Below, piece by piece: positions 21,224 through 28,895 of a stretch of DNA of 34,531 bases; positions within the stretch are counted from its first letter, which is position 1, and each line of letters starts with the position of its first letter. The DNA is from WO2-35-19 sp964365465 (GTDB lineage Bacteria; Patescibacteriota; Minisyncoccia; Phycocordibacterales; WO2-35-19): the NCBI GenBank assembly GCA_964365465.1, contig CAYIPT010000008.1, positions 1 to 34,531 of the forward strand. The letters are read 5' to 3'. The position numbers and the translations under genes are program-made. A model generated the notes under the pieces. The model worked only from the letters and a program-made list of their open reading frames with translations. It did not search any database and was not told the origin of the DNA.

Positions 21224-23044
21224 TTATTTCTTTTCTTTAATTTCTTTTTTGAAGAGTTCTAGGAATTTTGAGGGTGGCATTGAACCGATTTTTTGGCCTT
21301 CGCCGTCACCACGAGATTCAACGGTTATTTCTTTTGATTCTACTTCTTTATCGCCGACGACTATCCAATAAGGAATTTTTTCATTTTTTGCTTGGCGAAC
21401 TTTTTTGCCTAAGTTTTCATCAGCTAAATCAATTTCAGCTCTTATATCATTTTGTTTTAGAAAATTATAAACCTCCTGCGCATAATCATTATGACTTTCG
21501 CGTACTGGTATCACTTTGACTTGAACGGGTGAGAGCCAAAGAGGGAAAGCACCGGCATAGTGTTCAATCAAAAGGCCTATAAATCTTTCAAAAGAGCCAA
21601 ACAGAGCGCGATGAAGCATATAAGGTCTTTCTTCTTTGCCCTGGTTGTTTGTAAAAACCATATCAAATCTTTCGGGAAGATTAAAATCAAATTGGAGAGT
21701 GGAACATTGCCACTCGCGGCCCAGCGCGTCTTTAACTTTAAAATCAAGTTTTGGTCCATAAAAAGCCGCTTCGCCGAGTTCTTCTTTGAAATCAAGTTTT
21801 TTGTTTTGGGCTACTTTTCTCAAAACATTTTCTGTAAATTCCCAACCAGCGTCATTGCCTGCGTATTTTTCTTTATTTTTTGGATCTCGCAAAGAAAGAT
21901 AGACCTTGATTTTATCAATATCAAAACCAAATGATTTATAAATAAATAAAATAAAATCTATAACTCTTTTTAATTCATCTTCCACTTGATCTTTACGGCA
22001 GATAATATGAGCATCATCTTGAGTAAAGCCCCTAACTCTAACCAAACCGGAGAGTTCTCCCTTCTTTTCAAATCTGTAGACCGTGCCGCATTCAGCCCAA
22101 CGAAGAGGAAGCTCTCTATAGGACTTGGGATTGCTTTTGTAAATCTGCACATGGAATGGGCAATTCATGGGCTTGAGGAGATATTCCTCAGAATTTTCAG
22201 TCTTTTTATTTTGCTGTTTTTCTTCAAGAGATTGGCCAGCTTCCATGGGTGGATACATTGATTTATTGTAAAAACCCCAGTGGCCCGAAGTTTCCCAAAG
22301 TGCGCGATTGCCGATGTGCGGCGTCCTAACCAAATCATAACCGTTTTTCAAATGCTCTTCGTGCCAAAAATCTTCAATCACTCTCCAAAGCAAAGCGCCT
22401 TTGGGATGCCAAAGAGGAAGCCCCAAGCCGACCATTTCGTCTATATGAAAAAGGTCCAGTTCTTTGCCGAGCTTTCTATGGTCTCTTTTTTTGGCTTCTT
22501 CTAGATTGTTTAAATATTCATCAAGTTCTTCTTTTGATTCAAAAGCCAAACCGTAAATGCGGGTCAGCATTTTGTTTTTTTCGTCTCCCCGCCAATAAGC
22601 TCCGGCGATGTGAGTAAGTTTAAACGCATCCGGATTTATTTCTTTGGTAGAAAAGACGTGCGGACCAGCGCAAAGATTGTCAAAATCACCTGACTTATAA
22701 AAACTTACTTTGGTGTTTACCCTGAGCCCAGTCGAAGGGTCGACTTCATTTTTCAAATCATTTATAAGTTCAGTTTTATAAGGGTCGTTCCTGTAAAGTT
22801 CCAGGGCTTCGTCAAAATCCATATCATGCCGTTCAAATTTAATATTTTCTTTTATAAGCTCGCGCATTCGTTTTTCCAACTTTGGTAGAATTTCGGGAGT
22901 AATTACTTCCAGCAAATCGTAGTCCTGATAAAATCCGTTTTCAATCGTCGGCCCAACCCCTAAACCCACACCCGGATACAACTCCGAAACAGCTATACTC
23001 ATAAGGTGCGACAGCGAATGCCTAATTTTTTCCTCTTTTGACAT
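21224..23044 (-). CDS. thrS: Threonyl-tRNA synthetase lacking the TGS domain
   Basis: 606 aa. It charges tRNA-Thr. It starts directly with the editing domain: RHSLSHLMSIAVSELYP carries the HxxxH pair (His9, His13) and LCAGPH the second zinc-like site. The N-terminal TGS domain of standard ThrRS is missing. The catalytic core has YLLKPMNCPFHVQIYKS, RWAECGTVYRFEKKGELSGLVRVRGFTQDDAHI and YMLHRALFGSFERFIGLLIEHY. The anticodon-binding domain is at the C-terminus (LSPVQVKVIPV). Residues 102-109 (DPSTGLRV) are encoded by a repeat also seen in gyrB. A TATAAT box (23053-23058) gives it a leaderless promoter that overlaps the dnaE stop codon. Confidence 0.96.
   Translation of the reverse strand: MSKEEKIRHSLSHLMSIAVSELYPGVGLGVGPTIENGFYQDYDLLEVITPEILPKLEKRMRELIKENIKFERHDMDFDEALELYRNDPYKTELINDLKNEVDPSTGLRVNTKVSFYKSGDFDNLCAGPHVFSTKEINPDAFKLTHIAGAYWRGDEKNKMLTRIYGLAFESKEELDEYLNNLEEAKKRDHRKLGKELDLFHIDEMVGLGLPLWHPKGALLWRVIEDFWHEEHLKNGYDLVRTPHIGNRALWETSGHWGFYNKSMYPPMEAGQSLEEKQQNKKTENSEEYLLKPMNCPFHVQIYKSNPKSYRELPLRWAECGTVYRFEKKGELSGLVRVRGFTQDDAHIICRKDQVEDELKRVIDFILFIYKSFGFDIDKIKVYLSLRDPKNKEKYAGNDAGWEFTENVLRKVAQNKKLDFKEELGEAAFYGPKLDFKVKDALGREWQCSTLQFDFNLPERFDMVFTNNQGKEERPYMLHRALFGSFERFIGLLIEHYAGAFPLWLSPVQVKVIPVRESHNDYAQEVYNFLKQNDIRAEIDLADENLGKKVRQAKNEKIPYWIVVGDKEVESKEITVESRGDGEGQKIGSMPPSKFLELFKKEIKEKK
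22719..22740. repeat. CCCTGAGC/GTCGAA repeat, copy in thrS
   Basis: ACCCTGAGCCCAGTCGAA followed by GGGT; the ends ACCCT/AGGGT are complementary. It inserts about DPSTGLRV into the editing domain, between ELINDLKNE and KVSFYKSGDF. Confidence 0.75.
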
Positions 23045-23052
23045 AAATTTAT

Positions 23053-23058
23053 ATTATA
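23053..23058 (-). promoter_or_regulatory. -10 box of a leaderless start (thrS)
   Basis: TATAAT on the minus strand, 8 nt before the thrS ATG. It includes the dnaE stop codon (23054-23056). Confidence 0.6.
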
Positions 23059-26000
23059 ACTTCTTGGCCTTTTCGGCAATGAGAGTTTTTTCGCCGTTGC
23101 GAAGGGAGACGCGGGCTTTGACGGCAATGCACTGGTCGGGAATAAAAACGGAAGAAAATTCTTGAAGAACGCGAGGAAAAACCACCAGTTCAATTTCATC
23201 AGTCAAATCAACAAATTTTATAAAAAACATTTTGTCGCCATTTTTGGTTAAAATATCACGCATATTTTCTATAAGACCACCCACTATCACAATATCGTTT
23301 TCTTTTGAGCTTTCTTTTATTTTTTTAATTGTATTTTTTTGGTTAGCCAATTTTTCTTTAAATTGTTCCAGAGGATGACCGGAAACATACAAACCCAAAA
23401 GCTCTTTTTCCCAAGCCAATTTTTCAGTTTGTGTAGCTGGTTTTGAAGGATTTAAATGAAGAGGAGAAAAATCACTAGCAGAAGAGAGAGAGAAAAGAGA
23501 ATCTTGATTTTCATTACCCATCGATTCTTTGTTATATTCCAAAAGTACTTCTGTATTAGCCAGCATTTGCCCCCTCTCGCCAAAATTATCAAAAGCACCG
23601 GCTTTAACTAAAGCTTCCAAAGATTTTTTGTTTAAATTCCTATCTTGAATTCTAGTCAAAAAATCTTCTAACGATTTGAATTTGCCATTCTTTTTTCTTT
23701 CGGCAGTTATTGTATGTGAAATTCCCTCACCAAAATTTTTAATTGTCGTCAATCCAAACCTTATGGTTTCTTTTTGTTTTATTTCTTTTTTAACCAAAGT
23801 AAAGTCGGAAAAACTTTCGTTGATGTCGGGAGGTAAAATTTCAATGCCCATTCTTTTACATTCTGTTATAATCTCGGCAACTTTTTCTACATCTCCTGAT
23901 TCGGCGGTCAAAACAGCCGACATATATATACCGGGGAAATTGGCTTTCATATAAGCTGTTTGATAAGCCAACTTGCCATAGCCGGCGGCATGAGCTTTAT
24001 TAAAACCATAACCCTGAAAGGGGACGAATAAATTCCACAATTCTTCCGCTTTTTTTTCTGACATTTTACCGTGTTTTTGACAACCTTCTACAAACATAAT
24101 GTGTTGCTTTGCCATTTCTTCACGATTTTTCTTTCCTATGGCCTTTCTAAATCTGTCAACCTCGCCCCAATTATATCCGGCTATTTCTATTGCAGTGTAA
24201 AGAAGATCGTCCTGATAAACCAGCACACCAAAAGTGTGCTCCAAAAAATTTTTCATTTTGGGGTGAAGATATGTTACCGGTTTCTCGCCATGTTTTCTGG
24301 CTGTATATTCTTTTATATTTTCCATTGGTCCGGGACGATAAAGCGCTACCATAACATTTATGTCGTATATTATCGACGGCTTCAAATCTATCAATGCTCT
24401 AGTCATACCATCGCCATTGAGTTGAAATAGTCCAATGGTCTCACCGCGAGCCAACATTTCAAAAGTTTTTTTATTATCAAGAGGAATGTTTTCAGTATCA
24501 ATTTTTATGCCTTTAATTTTTTCTACTCTCTTTACGGCATCCGCCAATATAGCCAGATTTCTAATGCCAAGAAAGTCAAACTTTAAAAGACCAACACCAT
24601 CATATTCATCGGTGATTGAGTACATATCGTATTGAGTAATAATTTGGGTATTGTCTTTTGGATCAAATTGGAGAGGGGAATAATCAGTAACGGGAGTGGG
24701 AGCGATTATAACACCAGCAGCATGAACACTCATGTGTCTAGCGCAACCCTCTATTTTTTTTGCCATATCTATTATTTTTTTTGAATCGGCATCTTTTTTG
24801 TAAAGTTCAACTAATTCCGGAACTTCAGCAAGAGCGCGATCAATGGTCATGGGGAATCCTTGAGCTCCCATTGGTATAAGTTTGGCAATTTTGTCCCCTA
24901 CGGTATAGGCAAAGCCAAGAGCCCGCGCCGTATCGCGCACACTGCCGCGAGCCATCATGGTGCCGAATGTTCCTATTTGAACCACCTTATCAATACCATG
25001 TTTTTTTTTGGCGTATCCAATCATCTCGTCTCGGCGATCATCGGCTATATCCATATCAATATCCGGCGCTTTTGGTCTAAACGGATTAAGAAATCTTTCG
25101 AATGGCAACTTAAATTCAATGGGGTTTATGGTGGTTATGAAATTTAAATAAGAAACTATTGATCCTCCTACAGAACCGCGAGTAGTGGTTAATATTTCAT
25201 TTTCTCTTGCATACCGCAATAAATCACTAACAACTAAAAAGTAGGGTGAGTATTTTTTATCACTAATAACTTTGAGTTCATATTCAATTCTGTCAATTAT
25301 TTCTTGAGTTTTTTCTAAACCACGCTCCGCTAGACCTTGATATGTCAATCGCCTCAATTCATCATCGTGGGACAAACTGTTTTCTATCGTGTAGTTCGGA
25401 AGAATCCATTTGCCCAACTCAAGCTCCAAATTGCAAAGAGCTGTTATTTTATGATTATTGAAGATTGCCTCCGGCATATCTTCAAATCTTTTTTTAACTT
25501 CTATTTCTGAAAGAAAAGAAAAATCCTCATCCTCATCCCAAACTCCTCTTTCACCACCGCTTTGCGGGGCGCCTTGAGAAATCGCCATCAAAGTATTTCT
25601 AGCTTCTCTATCCTCTGGCGCAATATAATAAATATCATGAGTAGCTACTATGTCCACTTCATTTTGTTTGGCAAAAATGGCAAGAGTATTCATGTGTTCA
25701 TTGTGTCCAACAAGTTCGGGATGTTTAGTAATTTCAATATAAAAATCCTTACTTCCATTATTTGAAAAAATATTTTTATATTTTTGTATCAATTCTTTAG
25801 CTAACTCAACATTTTTATTTCTTAAAGCAGTTGAAATATCTCCGCTCCAAGATGAAGAAATGCAAATCAACCCTTCCGAATATTTTTCCAAAATTTCAAA
25901 ATCAATTCTGGGCTTATAATAAAACCCCTCCAAATAGGAAGCGGTCACCAGCTTCAAAAGATTTTTGTAACCTTTTTCATTTTTACAAAGTAGAACCAAT

Positions 26001-26260
26001 CTGAATCTGTCTTTATCAATGCCGGCTTGTTTATCAAATCTGGTTCTGCTCGCCAAATAAGCATCTATTCCTATAATCGGCTTAATGCCCGCTTTTTGAC
26101 ATTCCTTATAAAACTCAATGGCGCCGTACATATTGCCATTATCTGTCAACGCCAACGCCTCCATTTCTTCCTTTTTAGCCGCCCCTATAAGTTCAGGAAT
26201 TTTAGGCAGAGCTTGAAGAAGAGAATAGTGGGAATGAGTATGGAGATGTGTAAATTTCAT
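23054..26260 (-). CDS. dnaE: DNA polymerase III alpha subunit
   Basis: 1068 aa from the ATG at 26260 (MKFTHLHTHSHYSLLQALPK). An in-frame upstream extension to 26380 would cover the rnhB start and adds a non-homologous stretch, so I reject it. In order: a PHP domain (HLHTHSHYSLL, ALTDNGNMYGAIEF, VATHDIYYIAPEDREARNTLMA); the polymerase palm with PDIDMDIADDRRDEM, catalytic Asp400 and Asp402; GLFQLNGDGMTRAL; PMENIKEYTARKHG; and GYGFNKAHAAGYGKLAYQTAYMKANFP. A helix-hairpin-helix region and a C-terminal OB fold (GGLIENMRDILTKNGDKMFFIKFVDL) follow. This is the main replicative polymerase. thrS lies 9 nt downstream. Confidence 0.97.
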   Translation of the reverse strand: MKFTHLHTHSHYSLLQALPKIPELIGAAKKEEMEALALTDNGNMYGAIEFYKECQKAGIKPIIGIDAYLASRTRFDKQAGIDKDRFRLVLLCKNEKGYKNLLKLVTASYLEGFYYKPRIDFEILEKYSEGLICISSSWSGDISTALRNKNVELAKELIQKYKNIFSNNGSKDFYIEITKHPELVGHNEHMNTLAIFAKQNEVDIVATHDIYYIAPEDREARNTLMAISQGAPQSGGERGVWDEDEDFSFLSEIEVKKRFEDMPEAIFNNHKITALCNLELELGKWILPNYTIENSLSHDDELRRLTYQGLAERGLEKTQEIIDRIEYELKVISDKKYSPYFLVVSDLLRYARENEILTTTRGSVGGSIVSYLNFITTINPIEFKLPFERFLNPFRPKAPDIDMDIADDRRDEMIGYAKKKHGIDKVVQIGTFGTMMARGSVRDTARALGFAYTVGDKIAKLIPMGAQGFPMTIDRALAEVPELVELYKKDADSKKIIDMAKKIEGCARHMSVHAAGVIIAPTPVTDYSPLQFDPKDNTQIITQYDMYSITDEYDGVGLLKFDFLGIRNLAILADAVKRVEKIKGIKIDTENIPLDNKKTFEMLARGETIGLFQLNGDGMTRALIDLKPSIIYDINVMVALYRPGPMENIKEYTARKHGEKPVTYLHPKMKNFLEHTFGVLVYQDDLLYTAIEIAGYNWGEVDRFRKAIGKKNREEMAKQHIMFVEGCQKHGKMSEKKAEELWNLFVPFQGYGFNKAHAAGYGKLAYQTAYMKANFPGIYMSAVLTAESGDVEKVAEIITECKRMGIEILPPDINESFSDFTLVKKEIKQKETIRFGLTTIKNFGEGISHTITAERKKNGKFKSLEDFLTRIQDRNLNKKSLEALVKAGAFDNFGERGQMLANTEVLLEYNKESMGNENQDSLFSLSSASDFSPLHLNPSKPATQTEKLAWEKELLGLYVSGHPLEQFKEKLANQKNTIKKIKESSKENDIVIVGGLIENMRDILTKNGDKMFFIKFVDLTDEIELVVFPRVLQEFSSVFIPDQCIAVKARVSLRNGEKTLIAEKAKKL

Positions 26261-26264
26261 ATTT

Positions 26265-26273
26265 AGTATAATA
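26265..26273. promoter_or_regulatory. Overlapping divergent -10 boxes (dnaE / rnhB)
   Basis: Plus strand TATAAT (26267-26272) is 9 nt before the rnhB ATG. Minus strand TATTAT (26273-26268) is 7 nt before the dnaE ATG, with TATACT (26270-26265) as an alternative. Both genes seem to use the same base pairs. Confidence 0.6.
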
Positions 26274-26281
26274 ATGTAAAG

Positions 26282-26896
26282 ATGGAAAGAATGAAAGAAG
26301 TAAAAATTATAGGTGTTGACGAAGCGGGGAGGGGGCCACTGGCGGGGCCGTTGACTTTGGCAGCATTTTTGGCTCCTCAAGGTCTGCAGAATAAACTCAT
26401 AAAAATAATTGGAGGAAAAATAAAGGACTCAAAGCAATTTTCGCCAAATAAGAGATATGCCATATATCGTGAGTTTTTGAAACTAAGAAAAGTGAATAAA
26501 ATCTCTTTTTTTGTTTCTCACATTTCAAATAAAATTATAGACAATAAGGGAATTAGCTATGCAACCAGATTAGGAATTAAAAGATGTTTGAAAGATTGCC
26601 GAGAAGATGCCCATCTCGGCAAAATTAGATTGGATGGATTGCTCAAAGCGCCGGAAGAGTATAAAAATCAAAAAACAATAATAGGCGGAGATGGCAAGAA
26701 TATTTTTATCGCCTGCGCCTCCATTGTCTCCAAAGTCCGCCGCGACCGCCTGATGCGCCGCTTATCCAAAAAATACCCCAAATATTCATTTGAAATTCAC
26801 AAAGGCTATGGAACTAAACTTCATTATGAAAGATTGAGAAAATATGGGCTTTCTGAAATTCATAGAAAGTCATTTTGCAAAAACATCAAAGTATAG
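26282..26896 (+). CDS. rnhB: Ribonuclease HII
   Basis: 204 aa. It removes RNA from RNA-DNA hybrids and starts ribonucleotide excision. Family motifs are IIGVDEAGRGPLAGPLTLAAF (catalytic Asp-Glu), KIKDSKQFSPNKR, RLDGLL (catalytic Asp), ACASIVSKVRRDRLM (catalytic region ending in Asp), and the C-terminal HKGYGTKLHYERLRKYGLSEIHRKSF. Length is normal. It is divergent from dnaE, sharing the 21-bp intergenic promoter, so polymerase and RNase HII expression may be linked. The ATG at 26282 precedes a second in-frame Met three codons later. Confidence 0.95.
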   Translation: MERMKEVKIIGVDEAGRGPLAGPLTLAAFLAPQGLQNKLIKIIGGKIKDSKQFSPNKRYAIYREFLKLRKVNKISFFVSHISNKIIDNKGISYATRLGIKRCLKDCREDAHLGKIRLDGLLKAPEEYKNQKTIIGGDGKNIFIACASIVSKVRRDRLMRRLSKKYPKYSFEIHKGYGTKLHYERLRKYGLSEIHRKSFCKNIKV

Positions 26897-26901
26897 TAAT
26901 A

Positions 26902-26907
26902 TATAAT
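26902..26907 (+). promoter_or_regulatory. -10-like box at the rpmF start
   Basis: TATAAT ends 1 nt before ATG 26909, too close for that start. TATAGT at 26892-26897 (11 nt upstream) would suit ATG 26909. The TATAAT could drive a transcript that starts at the inner ATG 26921. Confidence 0.35.
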
Positions 26908-26908
26908 C

Positions 26909-27139
26909 ATGGTAGTTAGAATGAGACACACAAGAAGTCAGACGGGCAACACAAGGAGCCACCACGCTTTGGTGGCGCCAGTTTTGACTTTGTGCAAAGA
27001 ATGCGGAAGCCCCAAGGCGCCGCACAGCGTTTGCGGAGTTTGCGGAAAGTATAAAGGCAGACAAGTTTTGGATGTCCATTCCAAAATTGCCAGGAAAGAA
27101 AAGAGAGTAAAAGAAAAAGCGAAGGAAATGGGGAAGTAA
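26909..27139 (+). CDS. rpmF: 50S ribosomal protein L32
   Basis: 76 aa. The start MVVRMRHTRSQTGNTRSHHAL is the basic N-terminal tail of L32. LCKECGSPKAPHSVCGVCG supplies four cysteines (CxxC ... CxxC) for a zinc finger. A Lys-rich tail completes it. An inner ATG at 26921 (MRHTRS) is a possible alternative start. It follows rnhB by 12 bp. In many bacteria rpmF lies near lipid-synthesis genes; here it precedes nusB-nudix and rnc. Confidence 0.93.
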   Translation: MVVRMRHTRSQTGNTRSHHALVAPVLTLCKECGSPKAPHSVCGVCGKYKGRQVLDVHSKIARKEKRVKEKAKEMGK

Positions 27140-27156
27140 AATAGCGGCAAGTGGTC

Positions 27157-27234
27157 AGTAGTTAGCATTTGGGTTTTAAACAGACAGTATGTTGCTTGAT
27201 TAAAAAAAATCCTATATTCTAACTGCTAGCTACT
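27157..27234. repeat. Imperfect inverted repeat between rpmF and nusB
   Basis: AGTAGTTAGCA (27157-27167) and TGCTAGCTACT (27224-27234) pair with one mismatch around a 56-nt spacer. The arms sit in the intergenic region before the NusB-Nudix gene. No convincing promoter is visible within it. Confidence 0.5.
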
Positions 27235-27250
27235 AACTATTTTTGAAAAA

Positions 27251-28132
27251 ATGGCTAACAGGCACCTTGCAAGATCAACTGTCCTCCAAACTCTATACGA
27301 GTGGGATTTTAGCGGTGGAAAAATTGAGCCGGAAAAAATACTTAAAAGAGACGCTTTGGAGTTTGCTCCTGGCGCTCAATGCGAGCATTTTATGAAGTCC
27401 CTTTTGAGCGGGGTTATAAGCAAACGAGCGGATCTTGACGACATTATTTCAAAAGCAGCGCCGGAATGGCCCATTGAAAAAATAAGTGTGATGGACAGAA
27501 ATATTCTCCGCCTCGGTCTTTATGAACTTCTTTTTTCCGACAGAAGCGAAGTGCCGCCAAAAGTGGCCATTAATGAAGCCATTGAATTGGCAAAAAAATT
27601 TGGAGGCGAAACCAGCGGCAAGTTCGTAAATGGTGTTTTGGGCGCTGTTTATAAAGAAATGGGCGAGCCGGGCAAAGATGAAAAAAGTGCCAGCCAAAAA
27701 CCAGCTACTAACGAAACTTTGGTGGGGGCAGTGGTTTATGCTCATCACAAAGATGAAATCTATATGGCTTTAGTTCATGATGTTTTTGGTCATTGGACTT
27801 TGACTAAAGGAAAGTTAAAAGGGGGGGAAAGCGAAAAAGAGGCATTAGTGCGCGAGGCCAAAGAAGAATTGGGTTTGGAAATAAAACCCAAAGACCGCCT
27901 TGGTGAAAATTCTTACGAAACATTTCATCCGGAAAGAGGTAAATTAAAAAAACACATCATCTATTTTTTGGCCGAGGCGCCGTTTGAAGAGCTGACTTTG
28001 GAAAACAAGGAAAAGAAAGGCGGGTTGGATGATGTGAAGTGGTTCAAACTTCAGGAAATACTTGATTTGAATTTTTATGGTGATATATTACCCATAGTAA
28101 CCAAAGCGATTAATCTATTAGTAAAAAGTTAG
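27251..28132 (+). CDS. nusB: NusB-Nudix fusion protein
   Basis: 293 aa with two domains. Residues 1-138 are NusB, the antitermination factor that binds boxA RNA with S10: RHLARSTVLQTLYEWDF, VMDRNILRLGLYELLF, PPKVAINEAIELAKKFGGETSGKFVNGVLGAV. After a short polar linker (about 138-156), residues 157-293 are a Nudix hydrolase. The Nudix box GX5EX7REUXEEXGU is complete, from Gly187 through Glu193, Arg201-Glu202 and Glu205-Glu206 to Gly208-Leu209. The Nudix part resembles Ap4A or NTP pyrophosphohydrolases (HWTLTKGKLKGGES). No frameshift is seen at the joint. rnc starts 6 nt downstream. Confidence 0.93.
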   Translation: MANRHLARSTVLQTLYEWDFSGGKIEPEKILKRDALEFAPGAQCEHFMKSLLSGVISKRADLDDIISKAAPEWPIEKISVMDRNILRLGLYELLFSDRSEVPPKVAINEAIELAKKFGGETSGKFVNGVLGAVYKEMGEPGKDEKSASQKPATNETLVGAVVYAHHKDEIYMALVHDVFGHWTLTKGKLKGGESEKEALVREAKEELGLEIKPKDRLGENSYETFHPERGKLKKHIIYFLAEAPFEELTLENKEKKGGLDDVKWFKLQEILDLNFYGDILPIVTKAINLLVKS

Positions 28133-28138
28133 AGGATT

Positions 28139-28837
28139 ATGAAAGAAAAAGACTTCAGCGAATTTGAAAGACTGATTGGAATAGAATTTAAAAACAAAGG
28201 CACTCTTAAGCAAGCGCTGACCCACCGCTCTTTTTTGAATGAAAATAAAAAATTAAAAGGAGGCCACAATGAGCGGCTTGAATTTTTGGGAGACGCAGTG
28301 CTTGAACTTGTTATAACTCATTATTTATATGACCAGTATCCAGACAAAAATGAAGGCGACCTAACTTCAATCAGAAGCGCCTTAGTCAACGCCCAGACCT
28401 GCGCCGAGGTGGCCAAAAAATTGAATGTGAATGATTATTTGCTTCTTTCCCGGGGCGAAGCTAAAGATGTGGGTAGAGCCCGCCAGTATATTTTGGCCAA
28501 CGCCTTGGAAGCTATTATAGGAGCCATTTATATTGATTTGGGTTATGAAAAAGCAAAAGGTTTTATATTGAAAAATATTGCTCCTATGACGGAGCAAGTA
28601 GTCAAAGAGGAGCTTTGGGCTGATGCCAAAAGCAAATTCCAAGAAAAAGCGCAGGATGTTGCCGGGGTAACTCCATCATACAAGACCACGAAAGAGACCG
28701 GTCCGGACCATGATAAAAAATTTACAGTAGCCGTTTTTATTGGCGACAAAATGGTCGCCGAAGGCGAGGGCGACTCCAAACAGGACGCCGAACAATCGGC
28801 GGCTCGCCACGCTCTTAAGGAAAAGGAGTGGGATTAA
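28139..28837 (+). CDS. rnc: Ribonuclease III
   Basis: 232 aa. It cleaves double-stranded RNA, including rRNA precursors. The catalytic domain has the signature NERLEFLGDAVLELVIT (about 42-58), preceded by LKQALTHRSFLNEN and followed by EGDLTSIRSALVN and YILANALEAIIGAIYIDLGYE. The C-terminal double-stranded RNA-binding domain (about 160-230) has AKSKFQEKAQDVAGVTPSYK and GEGDSKQDAEQSAARHAL. Length is normal. GAGG just before the ATG, at the end of the NusB-Nudix gene, can act as a ribosome binding site. The pairing with NusB links two functions in rRNA synthesis and processing. Confidence 0.96.
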   Translation: MKEKDFSEFERLIGIEFKNKGTLKQALTHRSFLNENKKLKGGHNERLEFLGDAVLELVITHYLYDQYPDKNEGDLTSIRSALVNAQTCAEVAKKLNVNDYLLLSRGEAKDVGRARQYILANALEAIIGAIYIDLGYEKAKGFILKNIAPMTEQVVKEELWADAKSKFQEKAQDVAGVTPSYKTTKETGPDHDKKFTVAVFIGDKMVAEGEGDSKQDAEQSAARHALKEKEWD

Positions 28838-28895
28838 GAAAATAAAATTTTTAAGTATGATAAAATGGTTCCATTAAGTCACCATAAATATTTTC

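Noticed and set aside
26261..26380. 40-residue N-terminal extension of DnaE
   Set aside because: The extension is antisense to the start of rnhB, does not resemble a PHP domain start, and passes through the promoter.
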